Part shown: positions 39,880-49,123 of the stretch, one piece after another
How the letters are laid out: each line of letters starts with the position of its first letter
How positions within the stretch are numbered: position 1 is the first letter of the stretch
From: Pseudomonas aegrilactucae
GTDB lineage: Bacteria > Pseudomonadota > Gammaproteobacteria > Pseudomonadales > Pseudomonadaceae
Reading direction: 5' to 3'
Assembly: GCF_019168305.1 (NCBI RefSeq)
Contig: NZ_JAHTBI010000037.1
Coordinates: forward strand, 62,001-126,000
DNA length: 64,000 nt
Made by a program: the position numbers and the translations under genes
The notes under the pieces: generated by a model
Database searches by the model: none
Seen by the model: the letters and a program-made list of their open reading frames with translations, nothing else
Told to the model about the DNA's origin: nothing

Positions 39880-40641
39880 TCAGAAGGCGATGAAGCTGTA
39901 GTGGCTGGCGGGGGTGCTGCACACCTGGGCGCCGGCCTGCTGCAATGATGCGACCAAGGTGGGCTCGACCACGTGCAGGGCCCAGGGCGCCAGCGCGTCG
40001 TCGCCCGGGGCGAGGAGGGCGGCGTGCAGGGCGTGGGTGTCGGGCAGGTACGCGGTGAAGCCGTTGCCCTTGAGTGCGCTGGTGGTGATGCCCAGTTGCT
40101 GGCAGATCAGCGCCTTGCTGTGGATGTCCTCGCGGTCGGCCTGGCGTGAGCGCTCGATCAGTTCGGCGAGCTGACGGTCCATCAGTTGGCTGCCGTGGAT
40201 CAGCACCGGGCCGCGCTGCCAGGCTTCGTCGGGGCAGTCCTTGGCGTCGGGGCGCAGTGGAATGTGCGGGTTGATTTCCATCGGGTAGATGCGGCACACC
40301 AGCGGGCGGCGTTCATAGATGCGGCACAGGTTGTCGGCATCCAGGTTGCGGCAGGCGCCGGGGTTGAACGCGGCGAAGGTGATGGCTACATGGGCCTGGG
40401 TGCTGCCGCAGGGCACGGCGCAGGCGCGGCGCAGGGCGTGCTCGCGCTGTTCGGCGGGCAGGCCCAGGCCGTTGGCCAGGAAGGCTTCGACCAGCACGAT
40501 CACCTGGCCGCCGTCAGCGACCCATTGGCGGGCCTCGTCCAGGGTCAGGGGCACGTGGTGGCCGTTGCAGCATTTGCCGCAGCCGGTGCAATCGAACTGG
40601 ATGGAGGTTGCAGCGTTGTTCACGGTTTGATGGGTATCCAT
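39880..40641 (-). CDS. YkgJ-family cysteine-cluster protein
   Basis: 253 residues. A CxxCxxCC-type cluster near the N-terminus (FDCTGCGKCCNGHHVPL) and further cysteines (CAVPCG, GACRNLD, NLCRIYERRPLVCRIYP) define the zinc/iron-chelating YkgJ family. The C-terminal part adds about 100 residues of no known domain. It overlaps the upstream secreted-protein gene by 22 bp, so the two are probably one transcript. Function is not known. Confidence 0.82.
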   Translation of the reverse strand: MDTHQTVNNAATSIQFDCTGCGKCCNGHHVPLTLDEARQWVADGGQVIVLVEAFLANGLGLPAEQREHALRRACAVPCGSTQAHVAITFAAFNPGACRNLDADNLCRIYERRPLVCRIYPMEINPHIPLRPDAKDCPDEAWQRGPVLIHGSQLMDRQLAELIERSRQADREDIHSKALICQQLGITTSALKGNGFTAYLPDTHALHAALLAPGDDALAPWALHVVEPTLVASLQQAGAQVCSTPASHYSFIAF

Positions 40642-40925
40642 TCGGTGACGAAGGCGGTTTTACGCTGTTTGTCGAACAGACAGAGTTCGGTACCTTGCTG
40701 GTTTTTCATGTGTTTTTGCGGGTAGTGGCCGCTGACCAGCAGGGCGCTATAGCCGACGCGGTCGTCGAATTCGGCGGGGGTGCTGGCGGGTTTTGCGTCC
40801 TTGAACTGGCTGGCGGCCAGGCAGGCTTTGGTCAGGGCCTTGTCGTGGTCGGCCCAGGCTTGCTCGCTGGCGGCGTGGGCGCCGAGGCTGAACAGGGCCA
40901 GCAGGCTGAAGATCAGGGTTTTCAT
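40620..40925 (-). CDS. Small secreted protein of unknown function
   Basis: 101 residues. Signal peptide MKTLIFSLLALFSLGAHA is probably cleaved before ASEQA. The mature part of about 83 residues has two cysteines (KACLAAS and ELCLFD) that could form a disulfide. The end overlaps the YkgJ gene by 22 bp. I see no domain; it resembles short conserved Pseudomonas periplasmic proteins. Confidence 0.65.
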   Translation of the reverse strand: MKTLIFSLLALFSLGAHAASEQAWADHDKALTKACLAASQFKDAKPASTPAEFDDRVGYSALLVSGHYPQKHMKNQQGTELCLFDKQRKTAFVTEWIPIKP

Positions 40926-41104
40926 GGCGGGCGACTCCGGGAGACAGGTCGCTGATTATGCCAGAGCCGTGATTTTTGCAGCAGCGGTAGCGTTTCCGCG
41001 TTTGTCAGGGCCCTTCGTCCTGCAGGGGATTCCCTCAACTCTTGTTGACGGACCACCATGGCCTGCAGGATCGGCGTTGTCAGCCTTGGTCGTTCGCCCC
41101 AGCC

Positions 41105-42004
41105 TCAGTGCTCCGCATACGCCACAGTACGTGCCGCCACGATCAGGCAATCGGTCAGGTCCGGCGACGAGAATTTGGTCAGCACCGCATTGGCACCCGC
41201 CAACTTGGCCTTCTCGCTGTTCATCGCACTGTCCAGCGAGGTGTGCAACAACACATATAGATGCTGGAAGTCCGGCGTCTCGCGCAAGGTCCGCGTAAAC
41301 GCATAACCATCCATCTCGGACATTTCGATGTCCGACACCACCACGTTGATCTCCTGGTCGGTGCCCTGCAGCTCCAGCAAGGTGTTGATCGCGTCCTTGG
41401 CGCTGCGTGCGGTATGGCACTCCAGCCCCAGCCCGCGCAAGGTGTGCACCGACTGCTGCAGCGCCACATGGCTGTCATCCACCACCAGGATGTTGGTGGC
41501 CTGCAGCACCGCTGCATCCTCGGCGCTGAGTTCGCTGGTGTGCATCTCGCGCGGTGGCGGCGCGATGCCGTGGATGACCTTTTCGATGTCCAGCACCTGC
41601 ACCAGCGTGCCGTCCACCTGGGTTACCCCGGTGATGAACGCCCTGCTGCTCGACCCATAGGGCGGCGGCTTGATGTCGGTGCTCAGGCAATGCACGATCT
41701 TGCTCACGGCCTGCACATGCAGGCCCTGCTTGGTACGGCTGATGTCGGTGACGATCAGGCAGCCACCATTGGGGTCTTCCAGCGGCCGCTCGCCGATGGC
41801 CCGCGACAGGTCGATCACCGACAGCGAGTTGCCACGCAAGGTGGCCACGCCTTTGACGTGCGGGTGCGACTCCGGCAGCTTGGTCAAGGGCGGGCAAGGG
41901 ATGATCTCGCTGACCTTGAGCAGGTTGATTGCCATCAGCTTGCCGCTGCGCAAGGTGAACAACAGCAGCGACAGCGAGTCGGCGCGGGCATTTTGCGAGG
42001 CCAT
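41105..42004 (-). CDS. cheV: Chemotaxis coupling protein CheV (CheW-receiver)
   Basis: 299 residues. An N-terminal CheW-like domain (LLFTLRSGKLMAINLLKVSEII, in parts; VATLRGNSLSVIDLSRAIG) is followed by a receiver domain with phospho-Asp in VVSDIEMSEMDGY and acidic VVDDS. The family couples receptors to CheA and adapts by phosphorylation. I chose ATG 42004 over a GTG two codons earlier because GAAGG lies 6 bp before it. It follows norR on the same strand, 81 bp downstream. Confidence 0.88.
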   Translation of the reverse strand: MASQNARADSLSLLLFTLRSGKLMAINLLKVSEIIPCPPLTKLPESHPHVKGVATLRGNSLSVIDLSRAIGERPLEDPNGGCLIVTDISRTKQGLHVQAVSKIVHCLSTDIKPPPYGSSSRAFITGVTQVDGTLVQVLDIEKVIHGIAPPPREMHTSELSAEDAAVLQATNILVVDDSHVALQQSVHTLRGLGLECHTARSAKDAINTLLELQGTDQEINVVVSDIEMSEMDGYAFTRTLRETPDFQHLYVLLHTSLDSAMNSEKAKLAGANAVLTKFSSPDLTDCLIVAARTVAYAEH

Positions 42005-42085
42005 AGGCACCTTCAGGGCAAATAGAACACGGGAGATGCCGGGTTATCGACCCGACCACGCCAGGCTTTAATCCGGCGCTGCACT

Positions 42086-43633
42086 TCAGCGTAGCCCCAG
42101 TCGCCGTGCCAGGCGACTGAGGTTGGCACGGTCCAGTCCAAGCTCGCGTGCAGCGCTGGCCCAATTGTGCTGATGGCGCGCCAGGCACGCCTCGATCAGT
42201 TGGCGCTGATACAGCTCCAGCGCCTGGCGCAGGTCGCCCGAAACCGCCGGCGTCAGCGGCGCGACAGCGCTGGTGGGCGCCACGGGGCCTGCGCCCGGCA
42301 GGTCGAAGTCGCGGGCGTCCAGGGTAAGGATCTTCGGCCGTTCGCGGTGCTGGCCCAGCGCCTTGAGCGAGGAACGCCCGATCAGGTGCTCCAGTTCGCG
42401 CACATTGCCAGGCCATGCATATGCCAGCAGCGCGGCCTGGGCCGCAGCGCTCAGGCGCAGGCTGTTGAGGCCCATGCGCGAGCGGTTCTGCTCCAGGAAG
42501 TAGCCACTGAGCAGCAATACGTCGCGCCCGCGCTCGCGCAGCGCCGGCACCCGCAGCGGGTACACGCTCAGGCGGTGGTAGACGTCGGCGCGGTAACGCC
42601 CGGCGCGCACCTCTTCGGCCAGGTCGCGGTTGGTCGCGGCAATCAGGCGCACGTCGACCTGATGCTCCTGGTCAGAGCCCAGGCGCTGCAATTGCCCGCT
42701 TTGCAGCACGCGCAGCAGCTTGGCCTGCACGCTCAGCGACAGCTCGCCCACCTCGTCGAGGAACAGCGTGCCGCCGTTGGCCAGTTCGAACTTGCCGCGG
42801 CGCTCGCCGACCGCGCCAGTGAAGGCGCCGCGCACGTGGCCGAACAGTTCGCTCTCGACCAGGGTGTCGGGCAACGCGGCGCAGTTGAGGCTGATCATCG
42901 GCTTGTCGGCGCGGGTCGAGGTCTGGTGGATGGCCTGGGCCACCAGTTCCTTGCCCACGCCGGTTTCGCCGGTGATCAGCACGGTCAGGTCGCTGCCGGC
43001 CACCAGGCGGATCTCTTCGAGCAGGTGCTTGTGGGCCTGGCTCTGGCCGATCAGTTCCTGGTGCTGCTGGCCGCTGGCCTGGCGGTAGATTTCGGCACGC
43101 TGGTGCTCATCTTCGGCGCGCAGGGCCAGGCGTTCGATGCGCCGGGCCACGTTGACCGTGGCAGCGGCCAGGCTGGCGAAGGCCTGCAGGGCGTCCAGCT
43201 CGACCTGCTGGAAGCGCTCCGGGTCCAGCGCATCCAGGGTGATCAGGCCCCACGGGCGTTCGTCCACGAACAGCGGGCAGCCCATGCAGTCATGCACCTC
43301 CAGGTGCGGGTGCAGGCCTTCGACCAGGCCGTCGTACGGGTCGGGCAGCTCGCTGTCGCTGGCAAAGCGGGTGGGTTCGGCGCGGCTGAGCAGTGCTTCG
43401 AAGCGCGGGTGTTCGCTGACCTTGAAGCGCCTGCCCAGCGTATCGGCGCTCAGCCCGTCCACTGCCAGCGGCACCAGCCATTCACCCTCCAGGCGCAGCA
43501 GGGCGGCCGCATCGCACGGCAGCAGGGCGCGCATGGCTTCGAGCAGGCGCCGGTAGCGCTCGCGTTCGGGCAGCTCGCGGGACAGGTCGCTGACCAGGGG
43601 CAGCAGGGCAGTAAGCAGAGGTTTTGCGGTCAT
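42086..43633 (-). CDS. norR: Nitric-oxide-responsive sigma-54 activator NorR/FhpR
   Basis: 515 residues. The N-terminal GAF domain has likely non-heme iron ligands equivalent to those known for E. coli NorR: two aspartates in DPYD (98-101), Cys116 in HDCMG and Asp134. The AAA+ domain follows, with Walker A GETGVGKE (222-229) and the sigma-54 contact loop GAFTGA (269-274). A Fis-type helix-turn-helix closes the protein ([20 protein letters not shown]). It is divergent from hmp and the first operator box overlaps its own start codon. Confidence 0.94.
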   Translation of the reverse strand: MTAKPLLTALLPLVSDLSRELPERERYRRLLEAMRALLPCDAAALLRLEGEWLVPLAVDGLSADTLGRRFKVSEHPRFEALLSRAEPTRFASDSELPDPYDGLVEGLHPHLEVHDCMGCPLFVDERPWGLITLDALDPERFQQVELDALQAFASLAAATVNVARRIERLALRAEDEHQRAEIYRQASGQQHQELIGQSQAHKHLLEEIRLVAGSDLTVLITGETGVGKELVAQAIHQTSTRADKPMISLNCAALPDTLVESELFGHVRGAFTGAVGERRGKFELANGGTLFLDEVGELSLSVQAKLLRVLQSGQLQRLGSDQEHQVDVRLIAATNRDLAEEVRAGRYRADVYHRLSVYPLRVPALRERGRDVLLLSGYFLEQNRSRMGLNSLRLSAAAQAALLAYAWPGNVRELEHLIGRSSLKALGQHRERPKILTLDARDFDLPGAGPVAPTSAVAPLTPAVSGDLRQALELYQRQLIEACLARHQHNWASAARELGLDRANLSRLARRLGLR

Positions 43634-43684
43634 TTTGACTCCTTGGAGTCATTATGACTCTAGCAGGCCTGTGGTCATTGTGAC
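43629..43684. promoter_or_regulatory. Three NorR enhancer boxes
   Basis: GTCATTTTGAC (43629-43639), GTCATTATGAC (43648-43658) and GTCATTGTGAC (43674-43684) all fit GTCATTNTGAC, that is the NorR pattern GT-N7-AC. Centres are 19 and 26 bp apart. The first covers the norR ATG, suggesting negative autoregulation. Confidence 0.85.
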
Positions 43685-43695
43685 TCTTTTGTTTT

Positions 43696-43708
43696 TAAGT
43701 TATTGATT
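43696..43708 (-). promoter_or_regulatory. IHF site between NorR boxes and hmp promoter
   Basis: On the minus strand AATCAATAACTTA is a full match to the IHF consensus WATCAANNNNTTR. It lies 11 bp after the third NorR box and 17 bp before the -24 element, as expected for looping between activator and sigma-54 polymerase. Confidence 0.65.
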
Positions 43709-43725
43709 TTTAAGCAATAAATTAT

Positions 43726-43741
43726 TGGCATGAAACATGAA
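43726..43741 (+). promoter_or_regulatory. Candidate sigma-54 promoter of hmp
   Basis: TGGCATGAAACATGAA has a good -24 element; at the -12 position it reads GA where GC is usual, so the match is partial. Transcription would start near 43752, giving a leader of about 37 bases. Its position after the NorR and IHF sites supports it. Confidence 0.5.
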
Positions 43742-43788
43742 ATAGCCAAGGCAGTTCATCTAGAAGCCAAAGGCCCAGGAGTTCACCC

Positions 43789-44970
43789 ATGCTCAATGCC
43801 CAAGACCGTGCGATCGTCAAAGCCACCGTGCCCCTGCTGGAAAGCGGCGGCGAAGCGCTGACCACGCATTTCTACAAGCTGATGCTCAGCGAGTACCCCG
43901 AGGTGCGCCCGCTGTTCAATCAGGCCAACCAGGCCAGCGGCGACCAGCCGCGTGCGCTGGCCAATGGCGTGCTGATGTATGCGCGGCACATCGACCAGCT
44001 CGAGCAACTGGGCGGCCTGGTGGGGCAGATCATCAACAAGCATGTGGCCTTGCAGATCCTGCCCGAGCACTACCCGATCGTGGGTACCTGCCTGTTGCGC
44101 GCGATCGAAGAGGTGCTGGGCAAGGACATCGCCACCCCTGAAGTGATCGCGGCCTGGGGCGCGGCCTACCAGCAACTGGCCGATATCCTGATCGGCGCCG
44201 AGGAGGGCATGTACCAGCAGAAGGCCGAGGCCGTGGGCGGCTGGCGCGGGGCGCGCGGGTTCCGCCTGACGGCGCGGGTGCAGGAGAGCAGCGAGATCGT
44301 CTCGTTCCACTTCGCCCCGGTCGATGGCGGCCCGATCCTCCAGGCCGAGCCTGGCCAGTACCTGGGGCTGCAGGTGTTCATCGAGGGTGAGGAGCACCGG
44401 CGCAACTATTCGCTGTCGGCGCTGAGCGACGCGGGTGAGTACCGCATCAGCGTCAAGCACGAGGCCGGCGGCAAGGTGTCCCGCTTCCTGCATGAGCACC
44501 TGCAGGTGGGCGATACGCTGAACCTGTTCCCGCCTGCCGGCGATTTCACCCTGAGCGCCAGCGACAAGCCGCTGGTGTTGATCAGTGGCGGGGTAGGCAT
44601 TACGCCGACCCTGGCGATGCTGGATGCTGCACTGGCCAGCGGGCGCCAGGTGCATTTCATCCACTGCGCGCGCAATGGGGCGGTGCATGCGTTCCGCGAC
44701 TGGGTCGACCAGCGTGCGGCGGGTCATCCGCAGCTCAAGCGCTTCTACTGCTATGACGAGGATGACGGGGTGAGCCCGCCGGCCGATGCCGTGGGCCTGC
44801 TGAGCATGGACCAGTTGGGGCAGTGGTTGCCGGTCGAGCGTGACCTGGACGCGTACTTCCTCGGGCCCAAGGGCTTCATGGCAGTGGTCAAGCGCCACCT
44901 CAAGGGATTGGGCGTGCCCGAGCAGCAGAGCCGCTACGAGTTCTTCGGACCGGCTGCCAGCCTCGAGTAA
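43789..44970 (+). CDS. hmp: Flavohemoglobin, nitric oxide dioxygenase
   Basis: 393 residues. The globin domain has proximal His85 (IINKHVAL) and distal Tyr29 (THFYKLM). The reductase part has the FAD motif RNYSLSA, the NAD-binding GGVGITPTLAMLD and FLGPKGFMAVVK. It oxidises nitric oxide to nitrate using oxygen and NADH. It is divergent from norR, and the intergenic sites mark it as the regulator's target. ATG 43789 follows CCAGGAG. Confidence 0.96.
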   Translation: MLNAQDRAIVKATVPLLESGGEALTTHFYKLMLSEYPEVRPLFNQANQASGDQPRALANGVLMYARHIDQLEQLGGLVGQIINKHVALQILPEHYPIVGTCLLRAIEEVLGKDIATPEVIAAWGAAYQQLADILIGAEEGMYQQKAEAVGGWRGARGFRLTARVQESSEIVSFHFAPVDGGPILQAEPGQYLGLQVFIEGEEHRRNYSLSALSDAGEYRISVKHEAGGKVSRFLHEHLQVGDTLNLFPPAGDFTLSASDKPLVLISGGVGITPTLAMLDAALASGRQVHFIHCARNGAVHAFRDWVDQRAAGHPQLKRFYCYDEDDGVSPPADAVGLLSMDQLGQWLPVERDLDAYFLGPKGFMAVVKRHLKGLGVPEQQSRYEFFGPAASLE

Positions 44971-45088
44971 AGGCGAAGCGTTTGACCTTAATCCTCGTTT
45001 AATCGGTTTATCCTTCACTCCCAGTGGTCAGGGTCGGTGTGTAGAATTGCGCCCTGGCTTGAGCCACCTACTAGTGAAGGAAACGGGA

Positions 45089-45595
45089 ATGAACGAGCAA
45101 ACGCAGCGCCTGAATCGGGAACGGCGCTTTCTGGTACTGCTGGGCGCCATCTGCCTGGCCCTGATCGGCGGCGCCCTGTACATGCAGGTCGTGCTCGGCG
45201 AAGCCCCCTGCCCGCTGTGCATCCTGCAACGCTACGCACTGCTGTTCATCGCCCTGTTCGCCTTCATCGGCGCCGCCATGCCAGGGCGTCGCAGCCTGAC
45301 GCTGTTCGAAGGGCTGGTGGTGCTCAGCGCCTTCGGCGGCATCGCAGCGGCCGGCAACCATGTCTATATCCTCGCCAACCCGGCCGTCAGTTGCGGTATC
45401 GATACCCTGCAGCCGATCGTCGACGGCCTGCCGCTGGCCTCGGTGCTGCCGCTGGTATTCCAGGTCGATGGCTTCTGTTCCACGCCGTATCCGCCGGTGC
45501 TGGGGTTGTCGCTGGCGCAGTGGGCACTGGTGGCGTTTGTGCTGACGGCCGTGCTGGTGCCGCTGGGGATCGTGCGCAATCGTCGTCGTGGTTAG
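45089..45595 (+). CDS. dsbB: Disulfide bond formation protein DsbB
   Basis: 168 residues with four membrane helices. Periplasmic loop 1 holds Cys41-Cys44 (APCPLCILQRY) and loop 2 holds Cys102 and Cys130 (SCGIDTLQP, DGFCST), the two pairs needed to pass electrons from DsbA to quinone. ATG 45089 has GAAGGAAAC upstream. It lies between hmp and the cyo operon, 561 bp before cyoA; it ties into quinone metabolism like the neighbouring oxidase. Confidence 0.93.
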   Translation: MNEQTQRLNRERRFLVLLGAICLALIGGALYMQVVLGEAPCPLCILQRYALLFIALFAFIGAAMPGRRSLTLFEGLVVLSAFGGIAAAGNHVYILANPAVSCGIDTLQPIVDGLPLASVLPLVFQVDGFCSTPYPPVLGLSLAQWALVAFVLTAVLVPLGIVRNRRRG

Positions 45596-45660
45596 ACAAA
45601 AGTCCTGTGTTCAAGCAAGCGCGCAGCGCTTCGGAATTTTCTGCGGATGTCGCGCAAGGG

Positions 45661-45674
45661 TTGATCTGAATCAA
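45661..45674. promoter_or_regulatory. ANR/FNR box
   Basis: TTGATCTGAATCAA is a full TTGAT-N4-ATCAA palindrome. In P. putida ANR is known to regulate the cyo oxidase, which this site precedes by about 480 bp. It also lies 66 bp after dsbB. Confidence 0.8.
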
Positions 45675-45720
45675 GGTGCGAGCCTTGCTGTACGGGCGTT
45701 TCAGGTCTATAGCCGGGGGT

Positions 45721-45735
45721 GCGACAAACTGTCGC
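45721..45735. promoter_or_regulatory. RegA/PrrA/RoxR-like palindrome
   Basis: GCGAC-AAACT-GTCGC is a perfect inverted repeat and fits the GCGNC-N5-GNCGC pattern described for the RegA/PrrA/RoxR family of redox response regulators. It lies 46 bp after the ANR box. The RoxR link is inferred from pattern only. Confidence 0.5.
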
Positions 45736-45903
45736 GAAACTGATTTTGAAGGGTTGATTGTTACACATCCTGTAAAGGACTGTTGCTCAATAAGTCATAG
45801 TCACAGCCAGGTTACGTCACTACAATCGCCCCCAATTTCCGTTCGGCACCGCTTGCGAGTCGCAGGATTAAAGGAGCTCCGGCCCCTTTCGTGACTCTGA
45901 CGA

Positions 45904-45922
45904 GCATCGCCTGCGGCGATGC
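45904..45922 (+). other. Hairpin in the cyoA leader
   Basis: GCATCGCC and GGCGATGC are a perfect 8-bp stem around a 3-base loop. No T tract follows. It would lie in the mRNA leader if transcription starts near the redox sites. Confidence 0.4.
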
Positions 45923-46156
45923 CGGGCTGACCCCCCTCCCGTGATTTCCCGCACCAAATGGATTGGTCCGTGTACAGGCCCGATTGCCTACGAAGTCAGA
46001 ATAATAAGCACCGTTCTACACCGGTTCTGCCGAGCAGCCGCAGCTGAATTCCGGCGTGACCGTATTCGATCCCATAAATGCTGACGCTTGGCAGGACGAA
46101 GTGTTGGCGACCAAAACACAAATTGCATTGAAGCAAGCTGCTCTAGAGGTCGTGAG

Positions 46157-47098
46157 ATGAGTAAAAAGCGTTACCCCAGACTGTTTGGCATTCTGCCCTT
46201 TTTAGGCATGCTTTTACTCAGTGGGTGCAACTGGACCCTGCTCGACCCGAAGGGCCAGGTCGGCATTGAGCAAAGGAACCTGATCCTGATCGCTACCGGC
46301 CTGATGTTGCTGGTGGTGATTCCTGTCATTTTCATGACGATCGCGTTCGCCTGGAAATACCGGGCCTCCAACAAGGCTGCCACCTACACCCCCGACTGGT
46401 CGCACTCGACCAAGATCGAAGTGGCCGTATGGACCATCCCGGTGCTGATCATCATCGCCCTGGGTTACGTCACCTACATCTCCACCCACAAGCTTGACCC
46501 GTACCGTCCACTGGATTCCGACGTGAAGCCGGTGCAGATCGACGTGGTCGCGCTGGACTGGAAGTGGCTGTTCATCTACCCGGAACAGGGCATTGCCACG
46601 GTCAACAAGATCGTCTTCCCGGCCAATACCCCGGTCAACTTCCGCGTGACCTCCGACGCCGTGATGAACTCGTTCTTCATCCCGGGCCTGGGCGGCCAGA
46701 TCTACGCGATGGCGGGCATGACCACCAAGCTGCACCTGATTGCCAACGAGAACGCCGAGTTCGACGGGATCTCCGCCAACTACAGCGGTGCCGGTTTCAC
46801 CGGTATGAAGTTCAAGGCCATCGCCACCTCCCAGGCCGATTTCGAGGCATGGGTCAGCGAAGTCAAGCAGTCGCCGAATCAACTGGACAAGGCTACCTAC
46901 GAAGCCCTGACCAAACCTAGCGAAAACAACCCGGTTGCGCTCTACAGCGTTGCCCCGGAAAACATGTTCCAGTCCATCGTCGACAAGTACGAAGGCATGA
47001 ACCGTGGCAAGCCGGTGGTGCACGAGAAGAAAGAGCACAAAGAAGCGGCCGAAGGGATGGACGTGAGTATGCATTCAGCTGCTGGGGCAGAGGAGTAA
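46157..47098 (+). CDS. cyoA: Cytochrome o ubiquinol oxidase subunit II
   Basis: 313 residues. A lipoprotein signal ends LLLSGCNW with lipid-anchored Cys24, followed by two membrane helices (about 45-65 and 90-110) and a periplasmic cupredoxin-like domain without the CuA ligands, as in quinol oxidases. Motifs WKWLFIYPEQGIATVNK and MNSFFIPGLGGQIYAMAGM are typical. First gene of the five-gene operon; cyoB starts 3 bp after its stop. Confidence 0.95.
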   Translation: MSKKRYPRLFGILPFLGMLLLSGCNWTLLDPKGQVGIEQRNLILIATGLMLLVVIPVIFMTIAFAWKYRASNKAATYTPDWSHSTKIEVAVWTIPVLIIIALGYVTYISTHKLDPYRPLDSDVKPVQIDVVALDWKWLFIYPEQGIATVNKIVFPANTPVNFRVTSDAVMNSFFIPGLGGQIYAMAGMTTKLHLIANENAEFDGISANYSGAGFTGMKFKAIATSQADFEAWVSEVKQSPNQLDKATYEALTKPSENNPVALYSVAPENMFQSIVDKYEGMNRGKPVVHEKKEHKEAAEGMDVSMHSAAGAEE

Positions 47099-47101
47099 AA
47101 G

Positions 47102-49120
47102 ATGTTCGGTAAACTAAGTCTGGACGCGATCCCGTATCACGAGCCGATAGTCATGGTGACCATTGCCATGATCGCGCTCGGCGGTCTCGCGTTGGTTGGT
47201 GCAATCACCTATTTCCGCAAGTGGACCTACTTGTGGACCGAGTGGCTGACGTCGGTCGACCACAAGAAAATCGGGGTGATGTACATCATCGTCGCGATGA
47301 TCATGCTGCTGCGCGGCTTTGCCGACGCCATCATGATGCGTACCCAGTTGGCCATGGCCACGGGTGGCGGCGAGGGCTATCTGCCGCCTGAGCACTATGA
47401 CCAGATCTTCACCGCTCACGGTGTGATCATGATCATCTTCATGGCAATGCCATTCTTCACCGGCCTGATGAACCTGGCCCTGCCTCTGCAGATCGGTGCG
47501 CGTGACGTTGCCTTCCCGTTCCTCAACTCCCTGAGCTTCTGGCTGCTGGTGTCCGGCGTTGCGCTGGTCAACATCTCCCTGGGCGTGGGCGAGTTCGCCA
47601 AGACCGGCTGGGTGGCGTATCCACCGCTGGCGGGTATCCAGTACAGCCCTGGGGTCGGTGTCGACTACTACATCTGGGCGCTACAGATATCCGGTTTGGG
47701 GACAACGCTGACGGGCGTCAACTTCCTTGCCACCGTGCTGAAAATGCGCGCCCCTGGCATGAAGCTGATGGACATGCCGATCTTCACCTGGACCTGCACC
47801 TGGGCCAACATCCTGATCGTGGCTTCGTTCCCGATCCTGACCGCGACCCTGGCACTGCTGACGGTTGACCGTTATCTGGACTTCCACATTTTCACCAACG
47901 AGCTTGGTGGGAACCCGATGATGTACGTCAACCTGTTCTGGGCGTGGGGTCACCCTGAGGTGTACATCCTGATCCTGCCGGCGTTCGGCGTGTTCTCGGA
48001 AGTCATCTCCACGTTCACCGGCAAGCGTCTGTTCGGCCACAAATCGATGATCTACGCCTCGGGTGCGATCTCGGTACTGGGCTTTGGCGTATGGCTGCAC
48101 CACTTCTTCACCATGGGTTCGGGGGCCAGCGTCAACACCTTCTTCGGCCTGGCGACGATGCTGATTTCGATCCCGACCGGTGTGAAGCTGTTCAACTGGC
48201 TGTTCACGATCTACCAGGGCCGTCTGCGCTTCACCGCGCCAGTACTCTGGACCCTGGGCTTCATGGTGACCTTCTCGATCGGTGGCATGACCGGCGTACT
48301 GCTGGCCGTACCGGGCGCTGACTTCGTGCTGCACAACAGCCTGTTCGTGATCGCTCACTTCCACAACGTGATCATCGGTGGTGCGGTGTTCGGCTACATT
48401 GCCGGCTTCGCCTTCTGGTTCCCGAAAGCCTTCGGTTTCACCCTGAACGAGAAGTGGGGCAAGGCTGCCTTCTGGTTCTGGATCTCCGGTTTCTACGTGG
48501 CTTTCATGCCGCTGTACGCACTGGGCTTCATGGGCATGACCCGTCGTCTGAACCACTCGGACAACCCTGCGTGGGAACCGTACCTGTACGTGGCCGTGGT
48601 CGGTGCCGTGCTGATCCTGTTCGGTATCGCCTGCCAGCTGATCCAGCTGTACGTATCGATCCGCGATCGCAAGGACAACATGGACGTCACTGGCGACCCA
48701 TGGAACGCGCACACCCTGGAATGGTCGACCTCGTCGCCACCGCCGTTCTACAACTTCGCCACCATGCCTGAGAAAGTCGGCCTGGATGCCTGGACCGAAA
48801 CCAAGCGTGCCGGTATCGCTTACAAGGCTCCGGCCCAGTACGCACCGATCCACATGCCGAACAACACCGCTACCGGTCTGTACATGGGCGCGCTGTTGAC
48901 CGTCTTCGGTTTCGCTGCCATCTGGCACATCTGGTGGTTGGCCGCGGCCGGCCTGATCGGCACCATCGCTGTCTTCGTTGCTCACGCTGCACGTGACGAC
49001 CAGGGCTACATGGTTCCGGCCGAAGAAGTGGCACGTATCGAAGGTGAGCGTCTGAAGCACCTCGGTCTGGCTACCGGCTCGCCAGTCGGTGCGCCTGTCG
49101 AATCGTTTGAACGGGTTTAA
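47102..49120 (+). CDS. cyoB: Cytochrome o ubiquinol oxidase subunit I
   Basis: 672 residues with about 15 membrane helices. The heme-copper signature is intact: [15 protein letters not shown] (low-spin heme His), [17 protein letters not shown] (CuB His and cross-linked Tyr), [11 protein letters not shown] and [14 protein letters not shown] (CuB and heme ligands). It reduces oxygen to water, pumping protons, using ubiquinol. It lies 3 bp after cyoA and 3 bp before cyoC. Confidence 0.97.
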   Translation: MFGKLSLDAIPYHEPIVMVTIAMIALGGLALVGAITYFRKWTYLWTEWLTSVDHKKIGVMYIIVAMIMLLRGFADAIMMRTQLAMATGGGEGYLPPEHYDQIFTAHGVIMIIFMAMPFFTGLMNLALPLQIGARDVAFPFLNSLSFWLLVSGVALVNISLGVGEFAKTGWVAYPPLAGIQYSPGVGVDYYIWALQISGLGTTLTGVNFLATVLKMRAPGMKLMDMPIFTWTCTWANILIVASFPILTATLALLTVDRYLDFHIFTNELGGNPMMYVNLFWAWGHPEVYILILPAFGVFSEVISTFTGKRLFGHKSMIYASGAISVLGFGVWLHHFFTMGSGASVNTFFGLATMLISIPTGVKLFNWLFTIYQGRLRFTAPVLWTLGFMVTFSIGGMTGVLLAVPGADFVLHNSLFVIAHFHNVIIGGAVFGYIAGFAFWFPKAFGFTLNEKWGKAAFWFWISGFYVAFMPLYALGFMGMTRRLNHSDNPAWEPYLYVAVVGAVLILFGIACQLIQLYVSIRDRKDNMDVTGDPWNAHTLEWSTSSPPPFYNFATMPEKVGLDAWTETKRAGIAYKAPAQYAPIHMPNNTATGLYMGALLTVFGFAAIWHIWWLAAAGLIGTIAVFVAHAARDDQGYMVPAEEVARIEGERLKHLGLATGSPVGAPVESFERV

Positions 49121-49123
49121 TCA

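Larger units (their letters stand above)
45596..46156 (+). other. 561-bp regulatory region upstream of cyoA
   Basis: No convincing gene lies here. The region holds a perfect ANR/FNR box (45661-45674), a RegA/RoxR-like palindrome (45721-45735), a second inverted repeat TTACA-CATCC-TGTAA (45761-45775), a hairpin (45904-45922) and an AATAATAA run (46000-46007) that fits the AAnAAnAA motif bound by Hfq/Crc. A 17-codon GTG frame at 45891 has its ribosome site too far away to be convincing. Confidence 0.6.

Noticed and set aside
45891..45944. Possible leader peptide of 17 codons before cyoA
   Set aside because: The AAGGAG is 14 bases from the GTG, too far, and the peptide has no biased codons typical of attenuation.
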